Assembly: GCA_018823415.1 (NCBI GenBank)
Contig: JAHJIN010000484.1
Location: 1 to 64,000 of the forward strand
From: Chloroflexota bacterium
GTDB lineage: Bacteria; Chloroflexota; JAHJIN01
Direction: 5' to 3'
DNA: 64,000 bases
The notes under the pieces are model-generated. The model made no database searches and was not told the origin of the DNA. It saw only the letters and a list, made by a program, of their open reading frames with translations. Shown here piece after piece: positions 33,401-40,707 of this stretch. The position numbers and the translations under genes were made by a program. Numbering within the stretch: position 1 is the stretch's first letter; each line of letters starts with the position of its first letter.

Positions 33401-33810
33401 CGGGCGGAGTGGTCACGCTAGAGCCGGACGAAGTCGAGGTCAGCACCGTCCAGCGCGAGGGCTATGCCGTCGCCACCGAAGGCGACCCTTCGACAGGCTC
33501 AGGGCAGGCCCTGACGGTGGGCGTGGACACGGTGCTCACCGAGGCGTTGCAGTTGGAGGGCCTGGCCCGGGACCTGGTGCGTGCCATCCAGGAGATGCGC
33601 AAAGCGGCCGGGTTTGACATCGCCGACCGCATCGTGGCGCACTATCAGGGTGGCGAGATGCTGGCCCGCGTCATTGCCGCACAAGGCGATTACATCGCCG
33701 CCGAAACCCTGGCGGTGGAACTGCGGCCCGGCTTGCCTGACGATGGCTATCGACAGGATACCCAGTTGGGCGGCGAGCCGGTGACACTGGTCGTGGTCAA
33801 GGCAGTCTAG
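30424..33810 (+). CDS. ileS: Isoleucyl-tRNA synthetase (divergent class I type)
   Basis: This 1128-residue class I synthetase charges tRNA-Ile. Rossmann core: [25 protein letters not shown], where the HIGH motif reads HHAW; KMSKS reads MHKS in [10 protein letters not shown]. The editing domain has [17 protein letters not shown]. Zinc-type pairs [22 protein letters not shown] and CSQCGRL are present. The C-terminal anticodon-binding part has [16 protein letters not shown] and a tail near GLKLRQPL that are typical for IleS. Subfamilies with HHAW and MHKS variants exist among bacteria, so this is probably a functional branch rather than damage. A repeat-derived peptide (DPSTGSGQA) lies near residue 1021. 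RBS GAGAGGTGAAAC precedes ATG. Confidence 0.9.
   Translation: [1128 protein letters not shown]
33486..33511 (+). repeat. Dispersed repeat inserted in the ileS reading frame
   Basis: CCCTTCGACAGGCTCAGGGC and the bases after it form a well-known type of dispersed intergenic palindrome found in many environmental bacterial genomes; here it keeps the frame and encodes PSTGSGQA. It lies in the C-terminal region of ileS between the segments VATEG and LTVGVDTV, where it may be tolerated as a surface loop. Confidence 0.7.
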
Positions 33811-33860
33811 CCCGCTGCCCGGCATGCTTGCTGGGCTGTGAAAAACGTCGAGTTCGACAA

Positions 33861-33892
33861 AAAGGGCCGGGTCTACCAAGACCCGGCCCTTT
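33861..33892. terminator. Bidirectional terminator between ileS and the uridine-kinase gene
   Basis: AAAGGGCCGGGTCT and AGACCCGGCCCTTT pair perfectly over 14 bp with loop ACCA, with AAAAA before and TTT after. It lies between convergent genes and serves both. Confidence 0.9.
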
Positions 33893-33931
33893 GGCGTTCA
33901 GGTTCGACAGGTCCCGGACCTGCCCGGTTCG

Positions 33932-35659
33932 CTATATGACCAGATCATCTTCCGGCGTATTGCCAAAATCTTGCAGGTTAGAGCCGCCGATAAACTCGCG
34001 CAGGATCGAGTTGTCGGGCACCCGGCTGGAATCATAGGGCAAAAACCAGTCCAGGAATGCCAGTAGGCGCTTGGCCTCCACGTATTCCAACGTCCCCGGG
34101 TCGACCTCGCGCAGCAGCGGCTCGGCCAGCGGTTTCAACACTGCCAACTCGTACACCAGCGCCGAGTTGAACATCACGTCCGCGTTCTCCTGGTATGGAA
34201 AGATCCAGCGCGCCTCGCCCCGGCGCACGCTGGCCCACCGGGCGATGGTCTCCTGGGCCGTATAGCCCCGGAACTGGTCGTCGCGGACGATGCGTCGCAG
34301 CAGGCGCGTATCGGCCGTGGGGATGCGGTTGTGGTGGTCGATGTTCAACTGGGTCAGCGCGCTGGCATAGATGCGAAAGCTCGCTGCCGAGGGGATATTG
34401 GGGATGAGGGCCGGGTTCAGGCCGTGCATGCCCTCGGTCAGGATCAGGCTAGCGGGCTCGACCGATATTGTCTCGCCCTCGGTGCGCATCCCGGTGAGAA
34501 AGTCATAGCGCGGCCGGGTCACCTCCTGGCCGGCCATCAGCTCGAGCAATTGCAGGTTGAGCAGCGGCAGGTCCAGCGCCTCCAGTGCCTCAAAGTCATA
34601 CTCGCCAAACTCGTCGCGTGGCGTCAGGTCGCGGTCCACGAAATAATCGTCCAGGCTCAACGAGATAGGCCGGATACCGTGGGTCAAAAGCTGGACCATG
34701 AGCCGCTTGGCAAAGGTGGTCTTGCCCGATGACGACGGTCCGGCAATGAGCACCAGTCGAATCTGGCCGTGCTGTTCGGCGATGCGCTGGGCAATGTCGC
34801 TGATGCGCTGCTCGTGCAGCGCTTCGGCTACCAGGATCACCTCTTCGATGCGCCCGGTCTTGATGGCCTGATTGAGCGAGCCCACGTCCGTGATGCCCAT
34901 CACCTGCATCCACTGGGTATACTGCCGAAAGATGCTGGACAGCTTGGGGCTGTCGTGAAAAGGCGGCAAGTCGGTGGGCTGGGCCGGCGTCGGAAAGCGC
35001 AGGATAAACCCTGGTGGGTAGCTTTGCAGGCCGAATTGTTGCAGATACCCGGTCGATGGCACCATATAGCCGTATAAATAGTCCTGCATGCCGCGCAGGG
35101 TGTAAATCGATACGTGGTCCTTTTGCCGAAAGCTCAACAGGCGCACCTTGTCTTCATAGCCCAGTTGGGCAAAGAGCGCCTGAGCTTCGGTCACCGGCAT
35201 CTGGCATTTGGAGATGGGCGCGTCCAGGTCTACGATCTCGCGCATGCGCGTCTCGATATCCTGCAACTCGGCCACGGTGAACGGCTCGCGGCCTTCGACC
35301 TGGCAATAGAACCCCTCCGTCAGTGAGTGGTCGATGGTGATGCGCGCTTGCGGGAACAGTTCGTGGGCCGCCGTGATGAGCAAGAACGACAGGGACCGCT
35401 GGTAGACACGCAGGCCGTCGCTGGTATCCATGAAAATGGGCTGGACGGTGGCGTCGCCGTCGAGCTTGTAACGCAGCTCGCGCAGCGTGCCGTTGACCAG
35501 GGCTGCCACCACCGGGTTGGACTGGTCGGGGTACGCGGTCTTGGTAAAGGTTTCCAGCGGTGTTTTCAGGGGCCCGCCCAAGACCCTGCTATCGGGAAAA
35601 CGCACGCGCACGTCGCGTCGCTTGTGGGACGGGCGAACTAGGTCTTGCTTTTTCTTCAT
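33932..35659 (-). CDS. Uridine kinase-family protein with N-terminal ThrRS-like region
   Basis: The 575-residue product has two parts. The N-terminal half contains NGTLRELRYKLDGDATV and ARITIDHSLTEGFYCQVEG, similar to the TGS and second additional domains of threonyl-tRNA synthetase. The C-terminal half is a P-loop kinase: VLIAGPSSSGKTTFAKRL (Walker A, near residue 295), ISLSLDDYFVDRD, EYDFEALEALDLPLL and RPRYDFLTGMR, as in uridine kinase/phosphoribulokinase enzymes. This domain order is a recurring but poorly studied family; the phosphorylated substrate is not known. ATG 35659 follows AGGATAGAC; the ORF track adds 73 codons that run through the divergent promoter. Confidence 0.85.
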   Translation of the reverse strand: MKKKQDLVRPSHKRRDVRVRFPDSRVLGGPLKTPLETFTKTAYPDQSNPVVAALVNGTLRELRYKLDGDATVQPIFMDTSDGLRVYQRSLSFLLITAAHELFPQARITIDHSLTEGFYCQVEGREPFTVAELQDIETRMREIVDLDAPISKCQMPVTEAQALFAQLGYEDKVRLLSFRQKDHVSIYTLRGMQDYLYGYMVPSTGYLQQFGLQSYPPGFILRFPTPAQPTDLPPFHDSPKLSSIFRQYTQWMQVMGITDVGSLNQAIKTGRIEEVILVAEALHEQRISDIAQRIAEQHGQIRLVLIAGPSSSGKTTFAKRLMVQLLTHGIRPISLSLDDYFVDRDLTPRDEFGEYDFEALEALDLPLLNLQLLELMAGQEVTRPRYDFLTGMRTEGETISVEPASLILTEGMHGLNPALIPNIPSAASFRIYASALTQLNIDHHNRIPTADTRLLRRIVRDDQFRGYTAQETIARWASVRRGEARWIFPYQENADVMFNSALVYELAVLKPLAEPLLREVDPGTLEYVEAKRLLAFLDWFLPYDSSRVPDNSILREFIGGSNLQDFGNTPEDDLVI

Positions 35660-35696
35660 ATGTCTATCCTCATTGGCTATTGGTTCAAATGACCCA

Positions 35697-35722
35697 CCGT
35701 GGTACAATAGAGAAAACCACGG
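35697..35722 (+). promoter_or_regulatory. Promoter/operator region of the DUF1670 pair
   Basis: TACAAT (35703-35708) is a likely -10 element, and CCGTGGT (35697-35703) with ACCACGG (35716-35722) forms a 7-bp inverted repeat straddling the start-site side of it. This is a plausible operator for autoregulation by the HTH-type products; no proof. The -35 candidate TTGGTT is weak. Confidence 0.45.
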
Positions 35723-35731
35723 AGGGGATCG

Positions 35732-36532
35732 ATGGAACAAAGCGCGATCGCACGTTTGATGGCCAAGTCGCCCGAAGAGGCGATCATTGACCAAATCTGT
35801 CGGGACTTCAACCTGGCGCCCTTCATGGCCCGCACCTATTTCGAGCAGATGCAGCGCTACTTCGAGCGGTATCTGCACCTGGAGCGGGACGTCGGCCAGA
35901 TGACCTTTCTGGCGTTGAGCGCCACCAATCCGCCGGGGCGCGCCGTGGCCGAGTGCGAACGGCTAGCCATTACCTTGACCCTCGACCAGGCAGACGATCT
36001 GGTGGCCCTGGAGCAGGGTCTAGCCGCGCTGCGGCGCAGCAAGATCCAGCGTCTGACTGGTGAGGCCCAGGACCAGGGGGCCCTACTGACCCAGGAAGAC
36101 CTGGCCCGGTTGCTATGTACCAGCCGCTCCACCATCAAACGGGACATCGCCCACCTGCGCGCCGCGGGGACGGCCGTGCCTACACGCGGTCAGGTCAAGG
36201 ACATTGGCCGGGGCGTGAGCCACAAGACGCAGATTGTCGGCGACTGGCTGGCGGGTTACACCTTCAGCCAGATCAAGCGGCGGCGCTGGCATACGGTGGG
36301 CTCGATTGCCCGGTATTGTAGTGATTTTCAGCGCGTGGTGCGGCTCCATGTGCGCGGCCTGGACGTCGCCGAGATTCGGCGCGGTGCGGGCCTGTCCGAG
36401 CGGCTGATTGGTGAGTACCTGGCGCTCTACGAGACGGTGGGACCAGACAACGAGCGTCTGAACCAACTGCTCAGTGAACCAGCGGCGACCACAGCCCAGC
36501 CAGCAGAGGTAAAAAGGGGGGCTTGGTTGTGA
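35732..36532 (+). CDS. DUF1670 protein, first of a pair
   Basis: The 266-residue product matches DUF1670, a family of unknown function in Chloroflexota, cyanobacteria and some archaea. It has an N-terminal part with LLTQEDLARLLCTSRSTIKRDIAHL (a helix-turn-helix near residue 118), then VPTRGQVKDIGRGVSHKTQIV and a second HTH-like unit TFSQIKRRRWHTVGSIARYCSDFQRV followed by AEIRRGAGLSERLIGEYL. The repeated helical units suggest DNA binding. GGAGGGGATCG precedes ATG. It overlaps the second gene by one base (TGATG). Confidence 0.8.
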   Translation: MEQSAIARLMAKSPEEAIIDQICRDFNLAPFMARTYFEQMQRYFERYLHLERDVGQMTFLALSATNPPGRAVAECERLAITLTLDQADDLVALEQGLAALRRSKIQRLTGEAQDQGALLTQEDLARLLCTSRSTIKRDIAHLRAAGTAVPTRGQVKDIGRGVSHKTQIVGDWLAGYTFSQIKRRRWHTVGSIARYCSDFQRVVRLHVRGLDVAEIRRGAGLSERLIGEYLALYETVGPDNERLNQLLSEPAATTAQPAEVKRGAWL

Positions 36533-37368
36533 TGAATACGCCGCCCAACTATACCGCAACGCGCATCCAGAAGCGCAATCTGCCCGATTTGCTAGTGCAC
36601 AAGTTCCTGACCGAGTATGGCTACGCTCACGGCCCAGTGATTGCGCGGGCCATCGTCGACGACATCCTGGTGACCATCCAGCAATGCTATCCCGAGCGCG
36701 TGCCCCCCAAGACCGTGGTCTGGCTGGCGGTACGGCGCGAGAGCCGCGGGCAACGCAAGGGCTTGGCCGTCAGCGACCTGACTCCAGTGCAACTCGCCGT
36801 GATCACCGATGCGGAAATCCAGATTCTGACGGACCCCAGCCTGGGTAACACCCGGCGGCACCAAGCTCGTTATGCCTTCAATCAGGCGCGCTATGTCCGC
36901 TGGTGCCACGAGGCCTATGAGCAGGGCGGAGTCTTGACTCATCTGGATCTCAGCCTCTTGAGTGGCCAATCGACCGGCTACATCGGGCGGACGCTGCGGC
37001 GATATGAAGCCGAAACGGATCAGATAGTGCCGACCCGCGGCACCGTGCATGATATTGGCCCCTCAGTCACACACAAGGCCGAGGTCATCCGCCGCTGGCT
37101 GCGCCACGAGTCGCCAGTGCAGATTGCGCGCGCCTTGAATCACGCCCAGGAGTCGGTCGATCGCTATATCGCTGACTATCAGAAAGTGCGGACCCTGGCC
37201 CAGAAATTCACGGCCGCCGAGTTACCGGCGCTCACGGGGTTGACCCCCAGCGTAGTCCAGCAATACCTGACCCTGCTCCGGGAGTATGAACCGGGGCTGG
37301 TACTGTACCCGCCCTCACCTGGGGAGCCAACTGCCCAGGAAGAGCCGCCGCCGTCGGCCTGTGGATAG
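36532..37368 (+). CDS. DUF1670 protein, second of a pair
   Basis: The 278-residue product is a paralog of the previous one: GVLTHLDLSLLSGQSTGYIGRTLRRYE, VPTRGTVHDIGPSVTHKAEVIRRWL and SPVQIARALNHAQESVDRYIADYQKV align in order with the first protein. It differs by a longer N-terminal region (LLVHKFLTEYGYAHGPVIARAIVDDI) that includes no catalytic motif. ATG 36532 overlaps the first gene's TGA. Its 3' end carries the left arm of a 17-bp inverted repeat. Role unknown; a two-protein DNA-binding complex is a reasonable guess. Confidence 0.8.
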   Translation: MNTPPNYTATRIQKRNLPDLLVHKFLTEYGYAHGPVIARAIVDDILVTIQQCYPERVPPKTVVWLAVRRESRGQRKGLAVSDLTPVQLAVITDAEIQILTDPSLGNTRRHQARYAFNQARYVRWCHEAYEQGGVLTHLDLSLLSGQSTGYIGRTLRRYEAETDQIVPTRGTVHDIGPSVTHKAEVIRRWLRHESPVQIARALNHAQESVDRYIADYQKVRTLAQKFTAAELPALTGLTPSVVQQYLTLLREYEPGLVLYPPSPGEPTAQEEPPPSACG

Positions 37369-37411
37369 TGTGGGCAGGCGCGCTTTTCGGCTGTCCACAC
37401 TATCCACAGGC
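37357..37411. repeat. 17-bp perfect inverted repeat at the DUF1670 stop codon
   Basis: GCCTGTGGATAGTGTGG (37357-37373) and CCACACTATCCACAGGC (37395-37411) are perfect inverted copies around a 21-nt spacer. The arms contain CTATCCACA, one base from the DnaA-box consensus TTATCCACA. It could be a terminator with a long loop or a protein binding site; no T-run follows. Confidence 0.85.
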
Positions 37412-37469
37412 ACCCACCTTGCCTATCGGTGGGTCATTAGGACTTATTGGCTGTTTGACAGGCAACACA

Positions 37470-37491
37470 GCCCCACGCCGAGGCGCGGGGC
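37470..37491 (-). terminator. Possible terminator of the Wzy-like gene
   Basis: GCCCC-a-CGCC-ga-GGCG-c-GGGGC is a hairpin with one mismatch, 54 bases past the stop of the minus-strand gene. No T-run. A second small stem, ACCCACC...GGTGGGT, lies at about 37413-37434. Confidence 0.45.
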
Positions 37492-37545
37492 TTGCGTATG
37501 CTATTATACACAACTTGATCGCGACTGGCAAGGCTGGTAGCCAAC

Positions 37546-39495
37546 CTATCGCTGGGCGATGAGCCGGTCGATTTCTGCTGCGGCCTGGGCTGCCTGCTCG
37601 CGGGCCGTGGCTGCTTCTGCCGACCGGCCTAACGCCTCGTAGGTCAGCGCCAGGTATGTGTAGGCGGTGGCGTTGAGCGGGTCCAGAGCCACCGCGGCCT
37701 GATACCGGGCCACTGCCTCGTTCGGCCGGCCCCGGGCGGCCTGCACCTGACCCAAGCGCACCAGGGGTTCTGGGTCGGTGGGCGACAAGCGCCGGGCCTC
37801 CTCATAGGCCGTGGCGGCCCGGTCCAGCAGGCGCGCGTCGCCGGTCGCTTCCCACCAGTAGCGCCGCACGTCGCCCAGCCCCAGCCAATGCGCCTCGTCG
37901 ATGGGCATGATCTGGAGCGCTTGCTCCTGGGCAGCCTCGGCTCGGGCAAATGACGCCGGGTCGCCGGTGACGGCCTGGGCCAGGTGCGCCTGGGCCAGCA
38001 GCGCGTGATAGCGGTCCTGCGTGGGCTGCAGGGCGATGGCCTGCTCGTAGGCGCGGATGGCGGCCGGCCAGTCGCTCCGGGTCATGGCGTGCAGCCCGGT
38101 GCGAGCGTGCTCGTCGGCTTGCAGTGGCACCAGGTTGGCGATGCCAGCCCCGGCCATTACCAGACCCACCAGCCCGGCCCCGGCCAGTACCTTCCAGCGT
38201 GCCACCGGCCGGTCGTTCTGCGTGGTGGCCCGGTCATGGTGGGGGGGCAATCCGGCCAGCAGGCCCAGGCTGATCCACAACAGGCTGAGCGTTGCCGCCG
38301 TGCCAAAGCTGAACTGGTTCGCCGCCAGATAGGTCGCCACGCCGGCGATCAGGGCGGCTGCCAGTTGCCTGGCGTCGCCGGCCGCACACCAGCCGCGCCA
38401 ACACACCGCCAGCACCAGCCCCAGGTATGCCGCCAGCCCGGCCACGCCGACGCTGGCTGCCCAGTCCAGGACGTCGTTGTGCGCCCGGCCGCCTATGGCG
38501 CCGATGCCGCCATAGGCGGTGAGCGCCGGGGGATACACGGCCTGCAAGGCCCAGCCCAGGGTCTCTGGCCCTGCGCCCAGCAGCGGACGCGCTGTCACCA
38601 GCCGCAGCACTGCCTCCCACTCGATGGCCCGGATGGTCGCGGTGGCAGATTGGCCCTGCAGCAGGTTATAGACCGGCGCCAGCGGTTCGGCGCCTAGGCC
38701 GGCCAGTAGCGCCGCGACCAGCGCTGTGCCCCCCAGCCCGGCGAGAATCCAGCGCCGGCGCAGTCCTATCAGCAGCCAGAACACTGCCCCGCCGACGGCT
38801 GCCCCCACCCATGCGCTGCGCGAGAACGTCGCCAGCAGGCATGCGGCCTGGAGCATCAGCAGCACAGCGTAGACGGTGCGCTTTTGCCAACCGCGCGCGG
38901 TTAGCAGGCGTGTGGCCGCCAATGGCATGGTCATCGCCACGTACAGTCCCAGAAAATTGGGGTGGCCCACGGTGGCAAAGGCCCGGTCCACCGGGCGCTC
39001 CCAGGGAACCGGGTCCAGCCCGGCGATCTGGAACAGCCCATAGGCGCTCACCAGTCCGCTGGCAAGCAGGGTGGCGCCGACGAGGCGCGTGCGTTGGGCC
39101 GGCGCGCGTGCCTGGTCGGCCACCAGCACGAACGAGGCCAGCAGGGCCAGGAACGTGAGCGTGCCCTGCCGCCACTGGTAGCTGCCCCACAGGCTCGTGG
39201 CCGGCGCGATGGAGCAGGCCGTGGCTGCCGCATAGAGCACGACCAATAGCGCTGCCAGGATGGCGATAGGCTGGCGGGCGAGGCGCCGCAGCGACAGCGT
39301 CCGGCGGGTGAGCGCCGCGTGTAACAGCCATACGCTGGCCATGCCGGCGACGATCGTACGCAGCAGGGCTATCTTGGCCGGCTCAAAGGGATACTCGCCG
39401 GCCGGGGCCACGGCCAGGGGCATCGCCAACGCCAGCAGCAGCCAGCCGCCTTCGATGGCTTGTTGGCACCAGCGTGTCAGCGTTGCGGCGCGCAC
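37546..39495 (-). CDS. O-antigen ligase-like membrane protein with C-terminal TPRs
   Basis: The 649-residue product has about eleven to twelve transmembrane segments, then a soluble tail of about 170 residues with tetratricopeptide repeats (AIRAYEQAIALQPTQDRYHALLAQAHL, EEARRLSPTDPEPLVRLGQV, AVARYQAAVALDPLNATAYTYLALTY). A large outside loop with GLFQIAGLDPVPWERPVDRAFATVGHPNFLGLY and LGAGPETLG fits the Wzy_C / O-antigen ligase family, which joins or polymerises lipid-linked glycans. Start GTG 39495 follows GGGAGGA and avoids overlap with the upstream gene; the ORF track starts at 39633. Confidence 0.82.
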   Translation of the reverse strand: MRAATLTRWCQQAIEGGWLLLALAMPLAVAPAGEYPFEPAKIALLRTIVAGMASVWLLHAALTRRTLSLRRLARQPIAILAALLVVLYAAATACSIAPATSLWGSYQWRQGTLTFLALLASFVLVADQARAPAQRTRLVGATLLASGLVSAYGLFQIAGLDPVPWERPVDRAFATVGHPNFLGLYVAMTMPLAATRLLTARGWQKRTVYAVLLMLQAACLLATFSRSAWVGAAVGGAVFWLLIGLRRRWILAGLGGTALVAALLAGLGAEPLAPVYNLLQGQSATATIRAIEWEAVLRLVTARPLLGAGPETLGWALQAVYPPALTAYGGIGAIGGRAHNDVLDWAASVGVAGLAAYLGLVLAVCWRGWCAAGDARQLAAALIAGVATYLAANQFSFGTAATLSLLWISLGLLAGLPPHHDRATTQNDRPVARWKVLAGAGLVGLVMAGAGIANLVPLQADEHARTGLHAMTRSDWPAAIRAYEQAIALQPTQDRYHALLAQAHLAQAVTGDPASFARAEAAQEQALQIMPIDEAHWLGLGDVRRYWWEATGDARLLDRAATAYEEARRLSPTDPEPLVRLGQVQAARGRPNEAVARYQAAVALDPLNATAYTYLALTYEALGRSAEAATAREQAAQAAAEIDRLIAQR

Positions 39496-39571
39496 GGGTC
39501 CTCCCGACAGAACGGGGGCGGCACGCGGCCAGCCCCCGATTGAACGCGTTATCCAGCGCGGGTGTGGCGGT

Positions 39572-40684
39572 CTAGTAGTACGGCGACACCCACAGGGTAA
39601 TGTAGCGGTGCTGGTCGCCGGCGGGTGTGACAATACGCAGGTGGTACGTCGTGTCCGTGGCCGGGCACACCCAGCGCTTGTCGTGGCCGGCCACGCCGTG
39701 CTCGGGGCCGCCGTTTTCCTGCAAATAGACGGCGATGACGTATTCCACGTCCCAGTGAATCCAGGTGCACTGGCCCGGGTGGAGCGTGGTGTCGTCGGCC
39801 CAGAAATTGATGACCGGGACGGGCGTGGGCGGCGGCACCTGGGTGGGGCCGGGCCCGGGCTGGGGCACGATGATGCGCATCATGGTCCGATGCCCCATCA
39901 GGTCGCCGTTGGGGTCGCGCAATTGCCAGTAGCTGGTGTAGGTGCCCGGCTGCTGGGGTGCGGTAAAGACCACCTGCAAATCGGCGGTCTGACCGGGTTC
40001 GGTATAGGGCACGGCCACCGATTCTGGCGCGTTCATCTGCGCGCCCCGCACAAAGGCCCAGCGATAGCCGGCGCCCCAGGTACAGGTGCCGGTGTTTTTC
40101 ATACGCCAGATCTTGTCGATGCGGGCGCCCGGCGACCACACCGAGTCGTCGGGCACGGTGACGTCGGCCAAAAACGCCGAATCGTCCACGCAACCCGCCG
40201 CCGTGGGCGCCGGCGGGACGGTGGGCAGCACCGCGGTCGGTTGGCCCGGCGGGGTGGTGGGCAGCACGGCCGTGGGTTCGCCGCCACCGGTCACCTGCAC
40301 GTTCACCACGGCCGGGTCGCTCGCCTGGCCGGCGGCATTGGTGGCCTGGGCCATGATGATGTGCGTGCCGGGCTGGGTGAACGTCCACGGTTGGGCGGCC
40401 ACCAGGGCCGGTTCGCCCTGGGCGACGGCGCTTTGCGCCGTGCCCACCAGGTTGCCGTCTACCTTGATCTCGATACGCGCCACACCCTGGGTATCTGTGG
40501 CCTGAACCTGGATGCTCACTTCCTGGCCCACCGTGAGCCGACTGCCGCTGGCCGGCGCGGTGATGTTGACCCAGGGCCTGGCGCCGCCGCTGCCGGACTG
40601 GGGCGGAGTGCATGAGGCCGACGCGAGCAGCCCCACCGCCAGAACCAGGCCGATCCACATCTGCATACGTGCGTGATATCTCAT
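39572..40684 (-). CDS. Lipoprotein with Ig-like and NBR1-type Ig domains
   Basis: The 370-residue product has a lipoprotein signal (LLASASC). Next is an Ig-like domain with VNITAPASGSRLTVGQEVSIQVQATDTQG, then a Thr/Pro linker and a domain reading DDSVWSPGARIDKIWRMKNTGTCTWGAGYRW, ending YWQLRDPNGDLMGHR. This is the Ig-like domain of NBR1 (next to BRCA1), typical also of Chloroflexota surface proteins. A third beta domain (INFWADDTTLHPGQCTWIHWDVE) ends the protein. Start ATG 40684 has GGGAGGAGCAG before it. It is a paralog of the next gene, probably a binding or structural surface protein. Confidence 0.85.
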   Translation of the reverse strand: MRYHARMQMWIGLVLAVGLLASASCTPPQSGSGGARPWVNITAPASGSRLTVGQEVSIQVQATDTQGVARIEIKVDGNLVGTAQSAVAQGEPALVAAQPWTFTQPGTHIIMAQATNAAGQASDPAVVNVQVTGGGEPTAVLPTTPPGQPTAVLPTVPPAPTAAGCVDDSAFLADVTVPDDSVWSPGARIDKIWRMKNTGTCTWGAGYRWAFVRGAQMNAPESVAVPYTEPGQTADLQVVFTAPQQPGTYTSYWQLRDPNGDLMGHRTMMRIIVPQPGPGPTQVPPPTPVPVINFWADDTTLHPGQCTWIHWDVEYVIAVYLQENGGPEHGVAGHDKRWVCPATDTTYHLRIVTPAGDQHRYITLWVSPYY

Positions 40685-40707
40685 CTGCTCCTCCCGCCCT
40701 TTTGGGC

